A stretch of DNA of 64,000 nt from the NCBI GenBank assembly GCA_903813345.2, contig CAIIXF020000006.1:2668001-2732000 (forward strand). Direction: 5' to 3'. Below the pieces are notes generated by a model. The model searched no databases. It had not been told where the DNA came from and worked only from the letters and a program-made list of their open reading frames with translations. Each line of letters begins with the position of its first letter. Position 1 is the stretch's first letter. This document shows positions 15,201-30,200 of this stretch, piece by piece. A program made the position numbers and the translations under genes. The stretch comes from Owenia fusiformis. Taxonomy: Eukaryota; Annelida; Polychaeta; Sabellida; Oweniidae.

Positions 15201-18200
15201 TAATTATTTTAGAGAGTAGAGCATAGATGAGCAAACAGGCTTTAAGGCTATGTTTCAAGATGAGCTAAATCACTTGATCAAAATACATCATGTTCTGAGA
15301 CATTTTAACAAATGAGAAACGAAAAGTTGACGGAAAATCAATGCAAACGACACCAATCTTCCGAAGACATCAAAGAACACAAAATAATCACGCCCATGAA
15401 TAGACTATGAGGATAACCAGAATAGAAAATACAGTGGATGATACTCTAAAAATGTTCAGAATTATCAGGTCATCCTGGTATCTATTCATTGTATGTTTTA
15501 ATATTGATGCTATAATTAAACCTCCAAACACCTCTCTAACCTGATCATTTCTCGATGTGAACGCTGATTCTATTTGGAGGAATCTCACATTAAGTCTTCT
15601 ATATTTAAATGAGCTAAAAAAAACTCAGAATGTGAACACTTGTTAATTTGAACACTTTTGGCTGGTTCTAGTGACATTCAAATAAGACAGGTATAACCAT
15701 ATGTTTAACGAGGAATTAATTGAATATTTCAGTCTAATTTTCAAGAGTTAAGTCACTCATGTTAAAAAGGATGAGTAGATAGCTTTTTGTCATTTAATCA
15801 ATGCAATTGACAAGCATTACATAACAAACTGTGAAAAGTTAAGTCCTTAGTCTGAGCATTTAAGCCAAAATTAGAATGAGAACCTTGTCTCTAATCCTTG
15901 CTCCTTGTCTGTCATCTTTATTCATGACAGAGTTCCTCTCATCAAAGACATAGGGGCTCTCTTTACCCTGGCATGTTGCTTTGAGACAAACTTCTTGTAT
16001 TTCAATCTATTTCATAGAAAGAATAAAGAATTTTTAACAGAAATAGGAAAATAGACTATATATAGCTATAGTATTAGCCCCATTTAAATATTTCAAGGAC
16101 TATCTACTACGACATTCATAGGGAGCTTTTAGGGTCAAATGGTTGCCAGAGTCAGAAGTCCTTGGCACATGTACATCAGATGAAGTGAATTAGATTTCTT
16201 ACAATTGATTGGTTAAATTGATCACTAGATTAGATGTAATATAATAAACTATCAAAGGTCAAGAAACAGCTAATACTATTGCTAATGCTTTATTTCATTT
16301 TCTCCAAGAAATTAGCTAGAAGGGACCCAATTTGATTGGAATATGAATTGTGTTGTTGTGTTATCTCAAATGCTACCCTTTGTGATTTCTCCTAATCTAC
16401 AGTTAGATTCTTCACACATTCTGACATCAGTAAATGTAACTGACTTTCCCCGTTTCTCAAACATGAGACTCGATGCAAAATAGTCCACAACAAGTTTATT
16501 TTGAAATCAGGTTAATAAATATTATATGTCTACTATATGTGTATCATTAAGTGACTAGTTTCTTCCAAACTTCTGTCAAATGAATCAAATATGGAATACT
16601 CGGTATATACTATGATCTGTGTCAATGAGCAATGATCTATGTCAATGTTCTGGAAATGGCTTTGGATTCTAGCTAATGAATCAAATATGAAATACTCAGT
16701 ATATACTATGATCTGTGTCAATAAGCAATGATCTATGTCAATGTTCTGGAAATGGCTTTGGATTCTAGCTAATGAATCAAATATGGAATACTCGGTATAT
16801 ACTATGATCTGTGTCAATGATCAATGATCTATGTCAATGTTCTGGAAATGGCTTTGGATTCTAGCTAATGAATCAAATATGAAATACTTGGTATATACTA
16901 TGATCTGTGTCAATAAGCAATGATCTATGTCAATGTTCTGGAAATGGCTTTGGATTCTAGCTAATGAATCAAATATGGAATACTCGGTATATACTATGAT
17001 CTGTGTCAATGAGCAATGATCTATGTCAATGTTCTGGAAATGTCTTTGGATTCTAGCTAATGAATCAAATATGAAATACTCGGTATATACTATGATCTGT
17101 GTCAATAAGCAATGATCTATGTCAATGTTCTGGAAATGGCTTTGGATTCTAGCTAATGAATCAAATATGAAATACTCAGTAAATACTATGATCTGTGTCA
17201 ATAAGCAATGATCTATGTCAATGTTCTGGAAATGTCTTTGGATTCTAGCTAATGAATCAAATATGGAATACTCGGTATATACTATGATCTGTGTCAATAA
17301 GCAATGATCTATGTCAATGTTCTGGAAATGTCTTTGGATTCTAGCTAATGAATCAAATATGGAATACTCGGTATATACTATGATCTGTGTCAATGAGCAA
17401 TGATCTATGTCAATGTTCTGGAAATGTCTTTGGATTCTAGCTAATGAATCAAATATGGAATACTCAGTATATACTATGATCTGTGTCAATAAGCAATGAT
17501 CTATGTTAATGTTCTGGAAATGTCTTTGGATTCTAGCTAATGAATCAAATATGGAATACTCGGTATATACTATGATCTGTGTCAATGAGCAATGATCTAT
17601 GTCAATGTTCTGGAAATGTCTTTGGATTCTAGCTAATGAATCAAATATGGAATACTCAGTATATACTATGATCTGTGTCAATAAGCAATGATCTATGTCA
17701 ATGTTCTGGAAATGTCTTTGGATTCTAGCTAATGAATCAAATATGGAATACTCGGTATATACTATGATCTGTGTCAATAAGCAATGATCTATGTCAATGT
17801 TCTGGAAATGTCTTTGGATTCTAGCTAATGAATCAAATATGGAATACTCGGTATATACTATGATCTGTGTCAATAAGCAATGATCTATGTCAATGTTCTG
17901 GAAATGGCTTTGGATTCTAGCTAATGAATCAAATTTGGAATACTCAGTATATACTATGATCTGTGTCAATGAGCAATGATCTATGTCAATGTTCTGGAAA
18001 TGGCTTTGGATTCTAGCTAATGAATCAAATATGGAATACTCAGTATATACTATGATCTGTGTCAATAAGCAATGATCTATGTCAATGTTCTGGAAATGTC
18101 TTTGGATTCTAGCTAATGAATCAAATATGGAATACTCGGTATATACTATGATCTGTGTCAATGAGCAATGATCTATGTCAATGTTCTGGAAATGTCTTTG

Positions 18201-21200
18201 GATTCTAGCTAATGAATCAAATATGAAATACTCGGTATATACTATGATCTGTGTCAATGAGCAATGATCTATGTCAATGTTCTGGAAATGGCTTTGGATT
18301 CTAGCTAATGAATCAAATATGAAATACTCAGTATATACTATGATCTGTGTCAATAAGCAATGATCTATGTCAATGTTCTGGAAATGTCTTTGGATTCTAG
18401 CTAATGAATCAAATATGGAATACTCGGTATATACTATGATCTGTGTCAATGAGCAATGATCTATGTCAATGTTCTGGAAATGGCTTTGGATTTTAGCTAA
18501 TGAATCAAATATGAAATACTCAGTATATACTATGATCTGTGTCAATAAGCAATGATCTATGTCAATGTTCTGGAAATGTCTTTGGATTCTAGCTAATGAA
18601 TCAAATATGGAATACTCGGTATATACTATGATCTGTGTCAATGAGCAATGATCTATGTCAATGTTCTGGAAATGGCTTTGGATTCTAGCTAATGAATCAA
18701 ATATGGAATATTCAGTATATACTATGATCTGTGTCAATGAGCAATGATCTATGCCAATGTTGTGGAAATGGCTTTGGATTCTAGCTAATGAATCAAATAT
18801 GGAATACTCAGTATATACTATGATCTGTGTCAATGAGCAATGATCTATGTCAATGTTCTGGAAATGGCTTTGGATTCTAGCTAATGAATCAAATATGAAA
18901 TACTCAGTATATACTATGATCTGTGTCAATAAGCAATGATCTATGTCAATGTTCTGGAAATGTCTTTGGATTCTAGCTAATGAATCAAATATGGAATACT
19001 CGGTATATACTATGATCTGTGTCAATAAGCAATGATCTATGTCAATGTTCTGGATATGTCTTTGGATTCTAGCTAATGAATCAAATATGAAATACTCAGT
19101 ATATACTATGATCTGTGTCAATGAGCAATGATCTATGTCAATGTTCTGAAAATGTCTTTGGATTCTAGCTAATGAATCAAATATGGAATACTCGGTATAT
19201 ACTATGATCTGTGTCAATAAGCAATGATCTATGTCAATGTTCTGGAAATGTCTTTGGATTCTAGCTAATGAATCAAATATGAAATACTCAGTATATACTA
19301 TGATCTGTGTCAATGAGTAATGATCTATGTCAATGTTCTGGAAATGGCTTTGGATTCTAGCTAATGAATCAAATATGAAATACTCAGTATATAATATGAT
19401 CTGTGTCAATAAGCAATGATCTATGTCAATGTTCTGGAAATGTCTTTGGATTCTAGCTAATGAATCAAATATGGAATACTCGGTATATACTATGATCTGT
19501 GCCAATAAGCAATGATCTATGTCAATGTTCTGGAAATGTCTTTGGATTCTAGCTAATGAATCAAATATGAAATACTCAGTATATACTATGATCTGTGTCA
19601 ATAAGCAATGATCTATGTCAATGTTCTGGAAATGGCTTTGGATTCTAGCTAATGAATCAAATATGGAATACTCAGTATATACTATGATCTGTGTCAATAA
19701 GCAATGATCTATGTCAATGTTCTGGAAATGTCTTTGGATTCTAGCTAATGAATCAAATATGGAATACTCGGTATATACTATGATCTGTGTCAATGATCAA
19801 TGATCTATGTCAATGTTCTGGAAATGGCTTTGGATTCTAGCTAATGAATCAAATATGGAATACTCAGTATATACTATGATCTGTGTCAATGAGCAATGAT
19901 CTATGTCAATGTTCTGGAAATGTCTTTGGATTCTAGCTAATGAATCAAATATGGAATACTCGGTATATACTATGATCTGTGTCAATAAGCAATGATCTAT
20001 GTCAATGTTCTGGAAATGGCTTTGGATTCTAGCTAATGAATCAAATATGGAATACTCGGTATATACTATGATCTGTGTCAATGAGCAATGATCTATGTCA
20101 ATGTTCTGGAAATGTCTTTGGATTCTAGCTAATGAATCAAATATGGAATACTCGGTATATACTATGATCTGTGTCAATGATCAATGATCTATGTCAATGT
20201 TCTGGAAATGGCTTTGGATTCTAGCTAATGAATCAAATATGGAATACTCGGTATATACTATGATCTGTGTCAATGAGAAATGATCTATGTAAATGTTCTG
20301 GAAATGGCTTTGGATTCTAGCTAATGAATGGTAATGAACAGAGGTAAATTTCATATGATTCAATGTAAAAATTATACTTTTCCAACCTTGAATGAACATC
20401 TAAATACAGGGCAACCCAGGATAATGGCTTATTTTTCCATTCACAGAGAATTTAATTTGAGTTTATTATACCCGTTCAGGATTTATTGAGCATCAGATAC
20501 ATTACTACCTATGTATTTAATTCTGAATTAGGCAATAGATTATCTATCTAGAACTAAATTCTGGTAGATGTATTCTGCCAGTCATAAAATATCTTCATGG
20601 ATCAACATGTCAATGTTTTTAGAGATGCTGAGTGTTACTTTATTGACTTTGGCTTTGAACTGAAATCCTGAGCTTACTACAACTTTGCTCACAAATCCAT
20701 AATATTGTATCTAAGCACTCAGGTTATTGTGTTTTTATAACAATCAATGCTTTATTTTACTTAATATTTCTTTGAAGAAAACTGAGCTGTCTTAAAAAAA
20801 ACTTTGTGAATTTTCAATCATTTTATCAAATGATACTGAATTATTTTTCACAAACATATTAATTTTTATCGAGCCCTTCTGAGCTCTTGTATTTCTTTAA
20901 AATCCGAGGTTATACTATGACACAAAAAGTTATTTTTACCCCTATCCCATTTTCTATCTGGCACAATTAAGCAACCTTGGTAGGTAACTACGAATGGAGA
21001 TACATACTATGTGGGATAAGCACAGGAAAAAGGCAAAGCTATCAGTACAATATATTTTGTAGTAGACTTTTAGTATCAATGCCTAATTCCCATGTGTTTA
21101 AGATAGATAAGGTCAAGTTCAAATCTCTTCTAGATAAATGCCATAATTATAGCAGAAACAAGAAAGCCAATACCCGCGTAATCTCTATAGGAATTGCTCT

Positions 21201-24200
21201 TGATCTGAAATGAAGTATTTGTCTGGTTGTCTTGATATGCTGAAGCAACCAAGTGAGCAATCCACCTTGAGAAATTGAAAATAAGTTTATACCAAGTATT
21301 CTTAGAGTAAAACCATTATATCTGAACACCTCTGTAATATGAACACATCTCAATATGAACACTTTCTCTCAGTCCCAATTGTAGATTCATTTATTCATTT
21401 CTCATTTAGACTCTCTTCTTAAGAACACCTTGAAAATAATATGAACACTTGCCATTCCAAACACTTTTCGCCAGTCTCAGTAGTGTTTGAACTGAACTCA
21501 TACTTCAAAATCTACCTGCTCCAAGAGAAACATTTAAAAAATCATATTTTGACATACCCTTTATAAAAGAGCACTACATCTACACTCTTTCTTTATGAAA
21601 TATTTCTTTGCTGGATCATACTAGGTTGATCAAAATGCATTTATCCAAACAGCAAACTCCCATAAAACCCTATAACACTACAACAAACACATATCAACCT
21701 ATCAGATCTGAATTTCATGAATCAATGGTTGAAAAATGAAATGTCAATGTTGAACTTTGTGAGATTTGTAAATATAAAGCAATCATGGTTCGATCTAATG
21801 AATTTCCGCCTTTGCCAAATAAACCATGCAAACAACTTTGCTATTGTCACGAAACACATCAAACTGTCCTAGAACTGTAGTTTTTATTGAACAGTCTTGA
21901 AATTAACTTTGACGCTTTAATTTGTGTAGCCATTGTTAAAAAGTAATTGTGTCTTATCAGTAAATGTTCATTTGACTCGATGAATGTTTGAAATCACATT
22001 ACAATGTGTGGACTAAATGAAACGTGAGAAACCAAGAATCCAAAGTGAACAAAAATCAGACAGCATATCAAGTTAAAATTGCTATTGACCCATAAAGAAC
22101 TGATAAGGTACTAATCCATGATTTTGTTTATGAGAAAAATTCTATGGTACTCTAAGTTGCTCTTTCAATTTTTCATAATTTGTCTGAAAGAAAAATGGCA
22201 AATTAGAGAAGCATATTGAACTGCACGGAGTTGTTCCACAGAGACTAAAAAAGAATGATGATACACCATCCGAATCATTGGTCACGTCACTCGTTGGCAC
22301 TTCATTTTTCAAAATCGTACTCATATATGTCATAGATCTGTCTTTGTTAATGAAAATAACTGTTACCAGCTAAACCCTTTGAAAAGTCAAAAGCAATGGA
22401 ATTGGGATTTCAAAACAGTTAGTGCATCAAATTCAGACAAACAATACAATACAATACAATATAATACAATATAATATAATACAATACAATGCAATACAAA
22501 ACAATATAATACAATATAATGCAATACAAAACAATACAATTCAATGCAATACAATACAATTCAATGCAATGCAATACAAAACAATTCAATGCAATTCAAT
22601 TTAATACAATGCAATGTAATACAATTCAATACAATTAAATACAATAGAATACAATATAATACAATTCACAACTCTTGGATCTGAAATGAAAAGGACACAA
22701 TTTCCAGTAAAATATCAGTCTAGCTACAAGCCCCTGAGACCCCCCCCCCACTACTTGACTAAACCTTCTCACACAGGTGGGGAGATGTATAGCGGAAGAG
22801 AGGCTTCAGTATAAAGACTATGAAACGATGTAGAGGCACCTAATCCACTACTTATTTATCTAAATGGATAATCAAATTAATTTTTTTCTGAACATAATAT
22901 GGCAAATCCCTGGATTGAATGGAAAGTTCACTGGCAAAAGTTATCCATTGATATTATGAAACATCCATCAAACCGTCAATTACACCTTCAAACAAAATCA
23001 TGTTTTCTATAATTAATATGATAATCAAAGAGAGAAAAAAGTTTTAAAGATATAAAATTCTTCAGAAACATTTTCAAAATTTGTAAGCAAGTAATAAAGG
23101 AAATCCTAGGGTAATCAATCAAAGGAAATGTCAATTTCCTGTTTTATAATTATGAAAAACTGATTTAAAGAAATGTGTCGGATTAGAGGGATCAAGAGAG
23201 TGTCTGTTTTAAAACATAAATGAATGACAATTTGCCTTTTGATTTTGAAAGGTATAAAGGATTCACAATAACAAATTGGTAAGCAAGCATGAATGAATGG
23301 GTAGGTTGTGAATCAAGCTGAAATGTTTCTTGGGGCTTCTGTTTTAGTCTGCTGTGACATCAATTAGAAACCTACATCAATTAGTTATCCCTTTAGATCA
23401 GAAAAACTCATTAAAATCCCTGCAAAGGCACTTAATTGTCATCATTTCAATAAACTTCATTAGAGCTGAATATTTACAAATTCACTAAGGCCTTATCCTC
23501 ATTGAGAGAATTGTCTTCACTCTCATAGGATTCAATATCGTAAGAGATATCAATCGAGCGCTACAAATAACCCAAATTGAATCGATCAAAAATGAGGCCT
23601 CTAATCTTACATCAGCCATGATGCTAATCTAATAGTAACGAATCTCTTTCAACTAAGTCATCAAAATTATTTCAGTTTAGTCAGAACAATATTTCTAGCG
23701 AAATCAATTTAGAATCTTTCTTTGAGTGCCTGGACGGAAAATATATGGGGCTCTTTAATGATGAATACTGAAAATATGATGGATTTGGGTAAAAAAAACA
23801 AGGAAACTAAGATTACATAGACTAATCTGAATTTCGTAAAAAGACAAAAAAATCACTTTCATTCGAATCTTTAAAGAGTTAAAGTTTTGCTCAGGAGTCA
23901 GTGTCCATTTATGTTATCTGCTGTTGGCACATCAGCCACCAAGTCATTTTCCCAGTGGTTTGTTGTTTCAAAGAATTTCATCACTTTGCTCAATGTTGGA
24001 ATGACAGTTGCCAGTTTCTAACATTTCTCACCATTCATGCCTATTCCACTTCACTTTCTTCATTTTCTGGTATTTTCATTGAAGAGTTGATTTCTTTGTC
24101 TGTGTATTTAACATCGTGCTGTGATTCTTCTCATTTAAACTCAATTTTGCACTTTAAATCACCACCCCTTGGTATCTTTTTCATGAGGACCGATGGGATT

Positions 24201-27200
24201 ACTGGGTGATTTTATAGGATTCCAAGATCAAATTCCTTAAATTAATAGCATACTCAAAGGTCTTTATTGTCTTTCTAACATTTCTTATTACATTTTCTTC
24301 TGTTGGTCAATATTCCCTTTATTATGAAGATTTCCCAATTTCCATTAATCTATCTTATAAATGTCAAATTTTGGCGCATCCATCTTATTTTAACTGGAGT
24401 AAGACATAATTTGGTAATATACAAAAATGAGAGAAGAATACTGAGTACAGTGTATATGAAAGAGATTTATCAATCATGATAATTCTTTTAATCTGAGTGT
24501 GTAATATCTGACCAAAAGGCTTGATCTAAAACAAAAATAATCGTTTATCACACTGCTAACAGAGCAAACTACAAAAACTGATGAAGATTGAATAAGATGT
24601 CATTCATCCTTTTCGCATTGAAGCAAATGGGTACCATACAAATATAGAAAATAGGCTTGCACCCACATGAAAACTACTCAATGCACAGAGTTGAAAATGA
24701 TCAAAATTCATGAAAATTGGCATATCATTTAATTTTGAGAATAGGAATTTTGCACCTAATCAACGAAAAAATCTCAGAAAAACAGTGGTCATCTCATTCA
24801 TCGTAATTAAAATATGATCTGGACTGTAAAATGTTGCAATGTTTGGGCAGCTAGGTTAGGGAGGTTGACAGTTTAGGTCATTCCAAGGCAAGGAGGTCCA
24901 ATAATGAGCCAAGTAGCATATTGCCATGTTACACAGCCTGCCATGAATCTCGTTCATAAAAATAAATCACTGAAATTGAATCAGTAACTGTTTTTACATT
25001 TGACCAAATCCTTAATTAAATCTATGGCTATAATTCTAGAACATATCCTAAGTTTTATAATATTGCAATGAGAACATAGCTCAATAGAGATTTTCCAGAT
25101 TTCTGACATTTTTCGACCTTGTAGAATATTAGGCAACTGCAAGATGTTGATTGAATACTTCATTTTAGAAATCTTGTTAACAATTAGTCTTGCTTAAAAG
25201 ACCCTGTACTCCCCCACCCCCCCCCCCCCCCTTTATCCTTCTCTCTGTATATTGCCAGGTAAAGAGAGTGAAGGTGATGGGGGGGGGGTGGATACAGTCT
25301 TTGAGCAAGACTAGTTAACAACCTTTTAAACTGGATCACATCAAATGAGGTTTAGAACATAGTCAAAGATTCATAATAACTATATGTTTAGCATTATAAT
25401 ATACCAAGAAAGCAAAAAGGCAAAAATTGAAGAAAGCAAACATGGAAAATCACCAACAAACATTCAACAATATCAGAGTAAACCATAAATCACAACTTTC
25501 TGATTAATGGAGTAAATGAATAATAACAAAATAATAACATCTCAATAACTCTGTTGACAGCTATTCAATAGTTGCAATTTGATCTTGAATCAATATGGAA
25601 GAAAAACATCTCTATTTGCTTGAGGAATTTGCAATAAAAATCATGGAATCTGAAGTCTTTGAAAAAACATCACATGAAATAGATGGATGAATTAATGTCT
25701 CATTTTTGGCTTTTCGTTTTGTTTCATTTGATCAATTGAATACTAAAGCCTTAATTTTTCTCATTGATTTCACTTTCTCAGCATTTTCAAATGTTGCATA
25801 AATATTGAAGGGCTTTATTAATGAATGTTGCATTCCCAAAGGCATTACAAAGTAAACTTGGCTTTCTTGTAAATTTTTCATCTATCAAGGCTGAAAGTCT
25901 ACGTATTAATCAAAGAATCCATTAGCACACCCACAGAGGGCTAATTTACGCTTAATGAGACATTAACAGTTCCCGAAAACGCAAATATCTTTTCTACAAG
26001 ACTGAACTCAGAGAGATCCCATGGTAAATTAATATCAAAATCGCTGCATGAACATGTTTAGTTGGCTCGGAAAAATGAACAAAAACTGTAATGGTCAATG
26101 ATTCAAAGTTTAATGAACCGTAAATATCCTTCCAAATTCTGATGACCATAAATCAATTTGGGAAAAGATTCAATTTCTACAGTCCCCAAAGGGGCAATAA
26201 AATGTAAAGTATTGATGCACAGTGAATAGTAACACTTGTATTGAATGATGATGACATTATATCAATTAATAACATAAAACTTGCCTTATAATATAAATAT
26301 TTTGCTTGCTGATTTCAAAAATATCCAGCAGCTTTTCAAAACAGTTCTATTAATTTGAAGAGCAAGAAGTGAAGTACTATATGGTATAATTAAAATATAT
26401 ACCCTGGACTATATACCCAAACAATATACCCTGGACTATGTAAACAAACAATATACCCAGGACTTAATGTAGCCAAATGATATACCCAGGACAATATAGA
26501 CAATCAATATACCCCCAACTATGAAGCCAAAAAATTTACCCTCAACTATAATAAGAAAAGATTCATTTTGGAATTATCTGATAGTAGTAATCACTCTTTT
26601 TAAATCCTAAAAATGTTTGTTTAACTATATAGACTACCAATGCAGATGCTAACATTATGTTTTCAACTCATCTGGTATCCCAATGTGCTACCTATAGTTA
26701 TATCAACACCTCCTATGCGATCTACTCATTATTTATTTGACTTTCATTAAATTGACCCAATAATAACTGACAGATTGACTGAATACACAAATAAAAGTTA
26801 CTGTACATGTGTTCTAAATATTTATATCAAACAGATATAACTTGGTAGGTTTTCAGTGAGATACATTATGGTCCCCATCTTGTCTGTTGCAATCAGAGGG
26901 TTTATCATATGGTTTGGCTTCAATCTGTGGTTTAGTACATGAATGAGCTTCATTAAAAGTCATAACCTCATAAAATGAACAACTGATAAGAATCAAAACA
27001 TTTATTCATACAAGAATTGATTAGGTAATAATAAGAGCAATTGACAAAGTGACCTACAAAAAATAAAAATAAAATCATCTTATCTGAACCTTTTAAACTG
27101 TCTAACTACATGTACAAGACGTATACTAATTGTGATAATTATCATTCAATATCTGAAATGAAAAGGTGAAAATGAAGAAATTGTTCCCTGGAATGCACTT

Positions 27201-30200
27201 ACATCACCTGCATGGATAGGCACTTTAGCAGGAACTAGAACAACACCTTTACATGATCTCAAAAGCAAATGTTATCCTTCCAAGTCAAGTCAAGATAGTA
27301 TACAGACTCTCAAAATGCCATGTTTAAAATAAGTAGATAAAATGGTTACTTAGAAGATTGACCTAGAAACTGAATTATGATACACCTAGACAATGACCTT
27401 CACAATGCACTTTAATTGTAGACTTCTACCTGACTATAACACAAACAGGTGATTTTATTTAATCTTAATAATCTCAAACTAGGTTCCATGGTGTTTTAAA
27501 ACCCAAGGGGAACATATGTGTTAATTGATGTCATAATAACATGTTTTATAATATCGCTCTATAGTGTGGTATCTAGGCTATAACTATATCACACAATCAA
27601 TATAACATACAAAACAATGACTCATACATATATAGCAGAACATGGAAAGTACAATTACTTATTTTATATCAGGAACAAAGAAGATAACTGCTGCGTATAG
27701 GTATGTGATAATTATAACATCAAAGCAAAAAAACTCAAGGTGCCCTAATTATCGCTATAGTCGTGTCTACTCCTACATGAATGTCAGGGGCATATGCATT
27801 CAATGGTATAATAAAGAAATAGAAATACCATGCCCTAAATAGATGATAAAATACCCTGCGGATCAGAGACTACAATGATATTTATGAAACAAATTATGAA
27901 GAAATTCATAAATGAACACTTACGTCGGGTCTATATACCTCACCTCCCTCTAAGATACATAAAACTGAGAAAGTATGAGACGGTTTATGCCAGACTACAA
28001 TGTTAAGTCCCTTTTCATTTCATTTATGATTTAAAGTAAAATTGACAATGAGCTCTAAGACAATATATAATTAAATCAATTCTTGACATAACCAGTATCA
28101 CCATTTTTCTCTGCTCATTTCCAAATTTTATATTTTTCTCTCTAAAATTTGAATGGGCCATCAGGTATTGTTGTCTGACATACTCTCAACTTCATGTCTG
28201 TTTACTTTATTCCTCTGTGATTCCACCCTTCTAAACTCTATTTACAATTATAAAAAAAGCCATCAGACATTTTTCTTATCAGGCTAAATCATTTACAATA
28301 ATGAGAAACATAAAGCATATTACTGCGGTTGCAGATTTCTGGCGACAAAATAAATTCAATTCATTTAGGTAACATCATTGATAAGTAACTGTCAGTGATG
28401 GTCAATGGTAAATGAATTCAACAAAAGGGAAAGTTAACAGACAAGGCAATACATGAGGAAGTTTCACTTAACCTGATAAGCAATATTGCAAATGGTTACA
28501 ATATGTAACAAAGTGTTACAGATTCCAAATACAAACTAATGACAAGAAGTTGTTACAACAACATATTCTGTAACAATATGACATCACTTCTTCATTGTGG
28601 GTTTGACAGCAATTTTCACAAGTGACACATTTAAAAGAGACGGCTAATAAAACAGAATGCCACTTGTTGGTAGTGTCACTTAACCGCTAAAAAATCCAGA
28701 AAATTTCATTCAAATAAAAAATAAGTGCATAGAAAGTTAGAAACTATTACACCACGACTGTTATTTCATTGGTTGGCATTTTACATACAAATGAAGATAT
28801 TTCCATGAAATGAAACATGACTTTACTTACTGACCCACTGTAATGAGACATGATGGTAATATTTACTGAATACACAGACAAGACAGTTGGCAAACAGGGA
28901 ATAGAAATCAATGCAGATTAATTATAAGGCAAATGATTTATAATCATTTATTATAGAATTATTCCCTCAGCAGAATAATTCAACCCATAATTTATCTACC
29001 ACATAACTCCAACTGCCAACTCCTTGTACAATTCAATTAATTTATTATCTACTTCTAAATACATGTACATGTACATCAAATTATGTTTATGAATTAGTTA
29101 AAAACCAATTAAACTGATTTACACAGCACTCATATAGGTCACAACTGCTTATGTCAAAGTTCAAGGTCACAACTGCTAATGTCAGAGTTCAATATCATAT
29201 AAGCTAATTTTAGAGTTTAAGGCCACATAAGCTAATTTTAGAGTTTAAGGCCACATAAGCTAATTTTAGAGTTCAAGGCCACATAAACTAATTTTAAAGT
29301 TTAAGGCCACATAAGCCACTTTTTGAGTTCAAGGCCACATAAGCTAATTTTAGAGTTTAAGGCCACATAAGCCACTTTGAGAGTTCAAGGTCACATAAGC
29401 TAATTTTAGAGTTTAAGGCCACATAAGCCACTTTGAGAGTTCAAGGTCACATAAGCTAATTTTAGAGTTTAAGGCCACATAAGCCACTTTGAGAGTTCAA
29501 GGTCACATAAGGTCACATGACTGCTAATGTTTGAGATCAAATTCTACATAAAGAACAATATTAGCCAAATAAAGTCATGATTATTAATGTCAGATCAAGG
29601 CCAAATAAGAAATAATATGGCTAATTCAAAGATTGTGTCTATTGACCGAGTAAGGTTATATTAACTAATATCAGAGTCCAATGTCAAATGAGGTTACAAT
29701 TGATAATGTCAAAGTTCAAGGCCACATAAGTTCAAAATAAACAGTGATTCCAATGTAAAATTAATTGTGAAAATGAGAATCGTGCACTTATTTGAGAAAT
29801 CATCACATATAGCATCCTAGAATTGCTCATTAGAGACACATAATCCCTCCTATTTCAGTGAATAATGGGAGTAAAGATAAGTTTAAATCTCAGATAAGTT
29901 GTTTTTTATTTCCAGGATCTCCTTATTGCTACAGTTCTACCATACATACCGGATTTCAATCTAAAAAGTAAGGTGTTCTGGTACATTAGTGAGAAATCAA
30001 TTTCTATTTTAATAAACTGATATTTATTGATTCTAACATTCATTCACTCGCTTGTATCATTCGAAATAAATCTTCATTAGAATGACTTAACAGAGCATCC
30101 TTGGCAACAAAGAGCAATGGGGGAGTGGAAAGAGAATATAGGGAGTAGAAAGAGAATAGGGGGAGTAGAAAGAGAATATAGGGAGTAGAAAGAGCATTGG

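Noticed and set aside
16821-19793. 990-codon minus-strand frame of 32-residue repeats
   Set aside because: It is the 96-bp satellite read in frame. Common variants are mostly amino-acid changing, identical stops interrupt three units, and it lies within a NOS1AP intron.
29136-29520. Regularly spaced repeats suggestive of a CRISPR array
   Set aside because: The 28-bp units are head to tail with no unique spacers, and the genome is animal.
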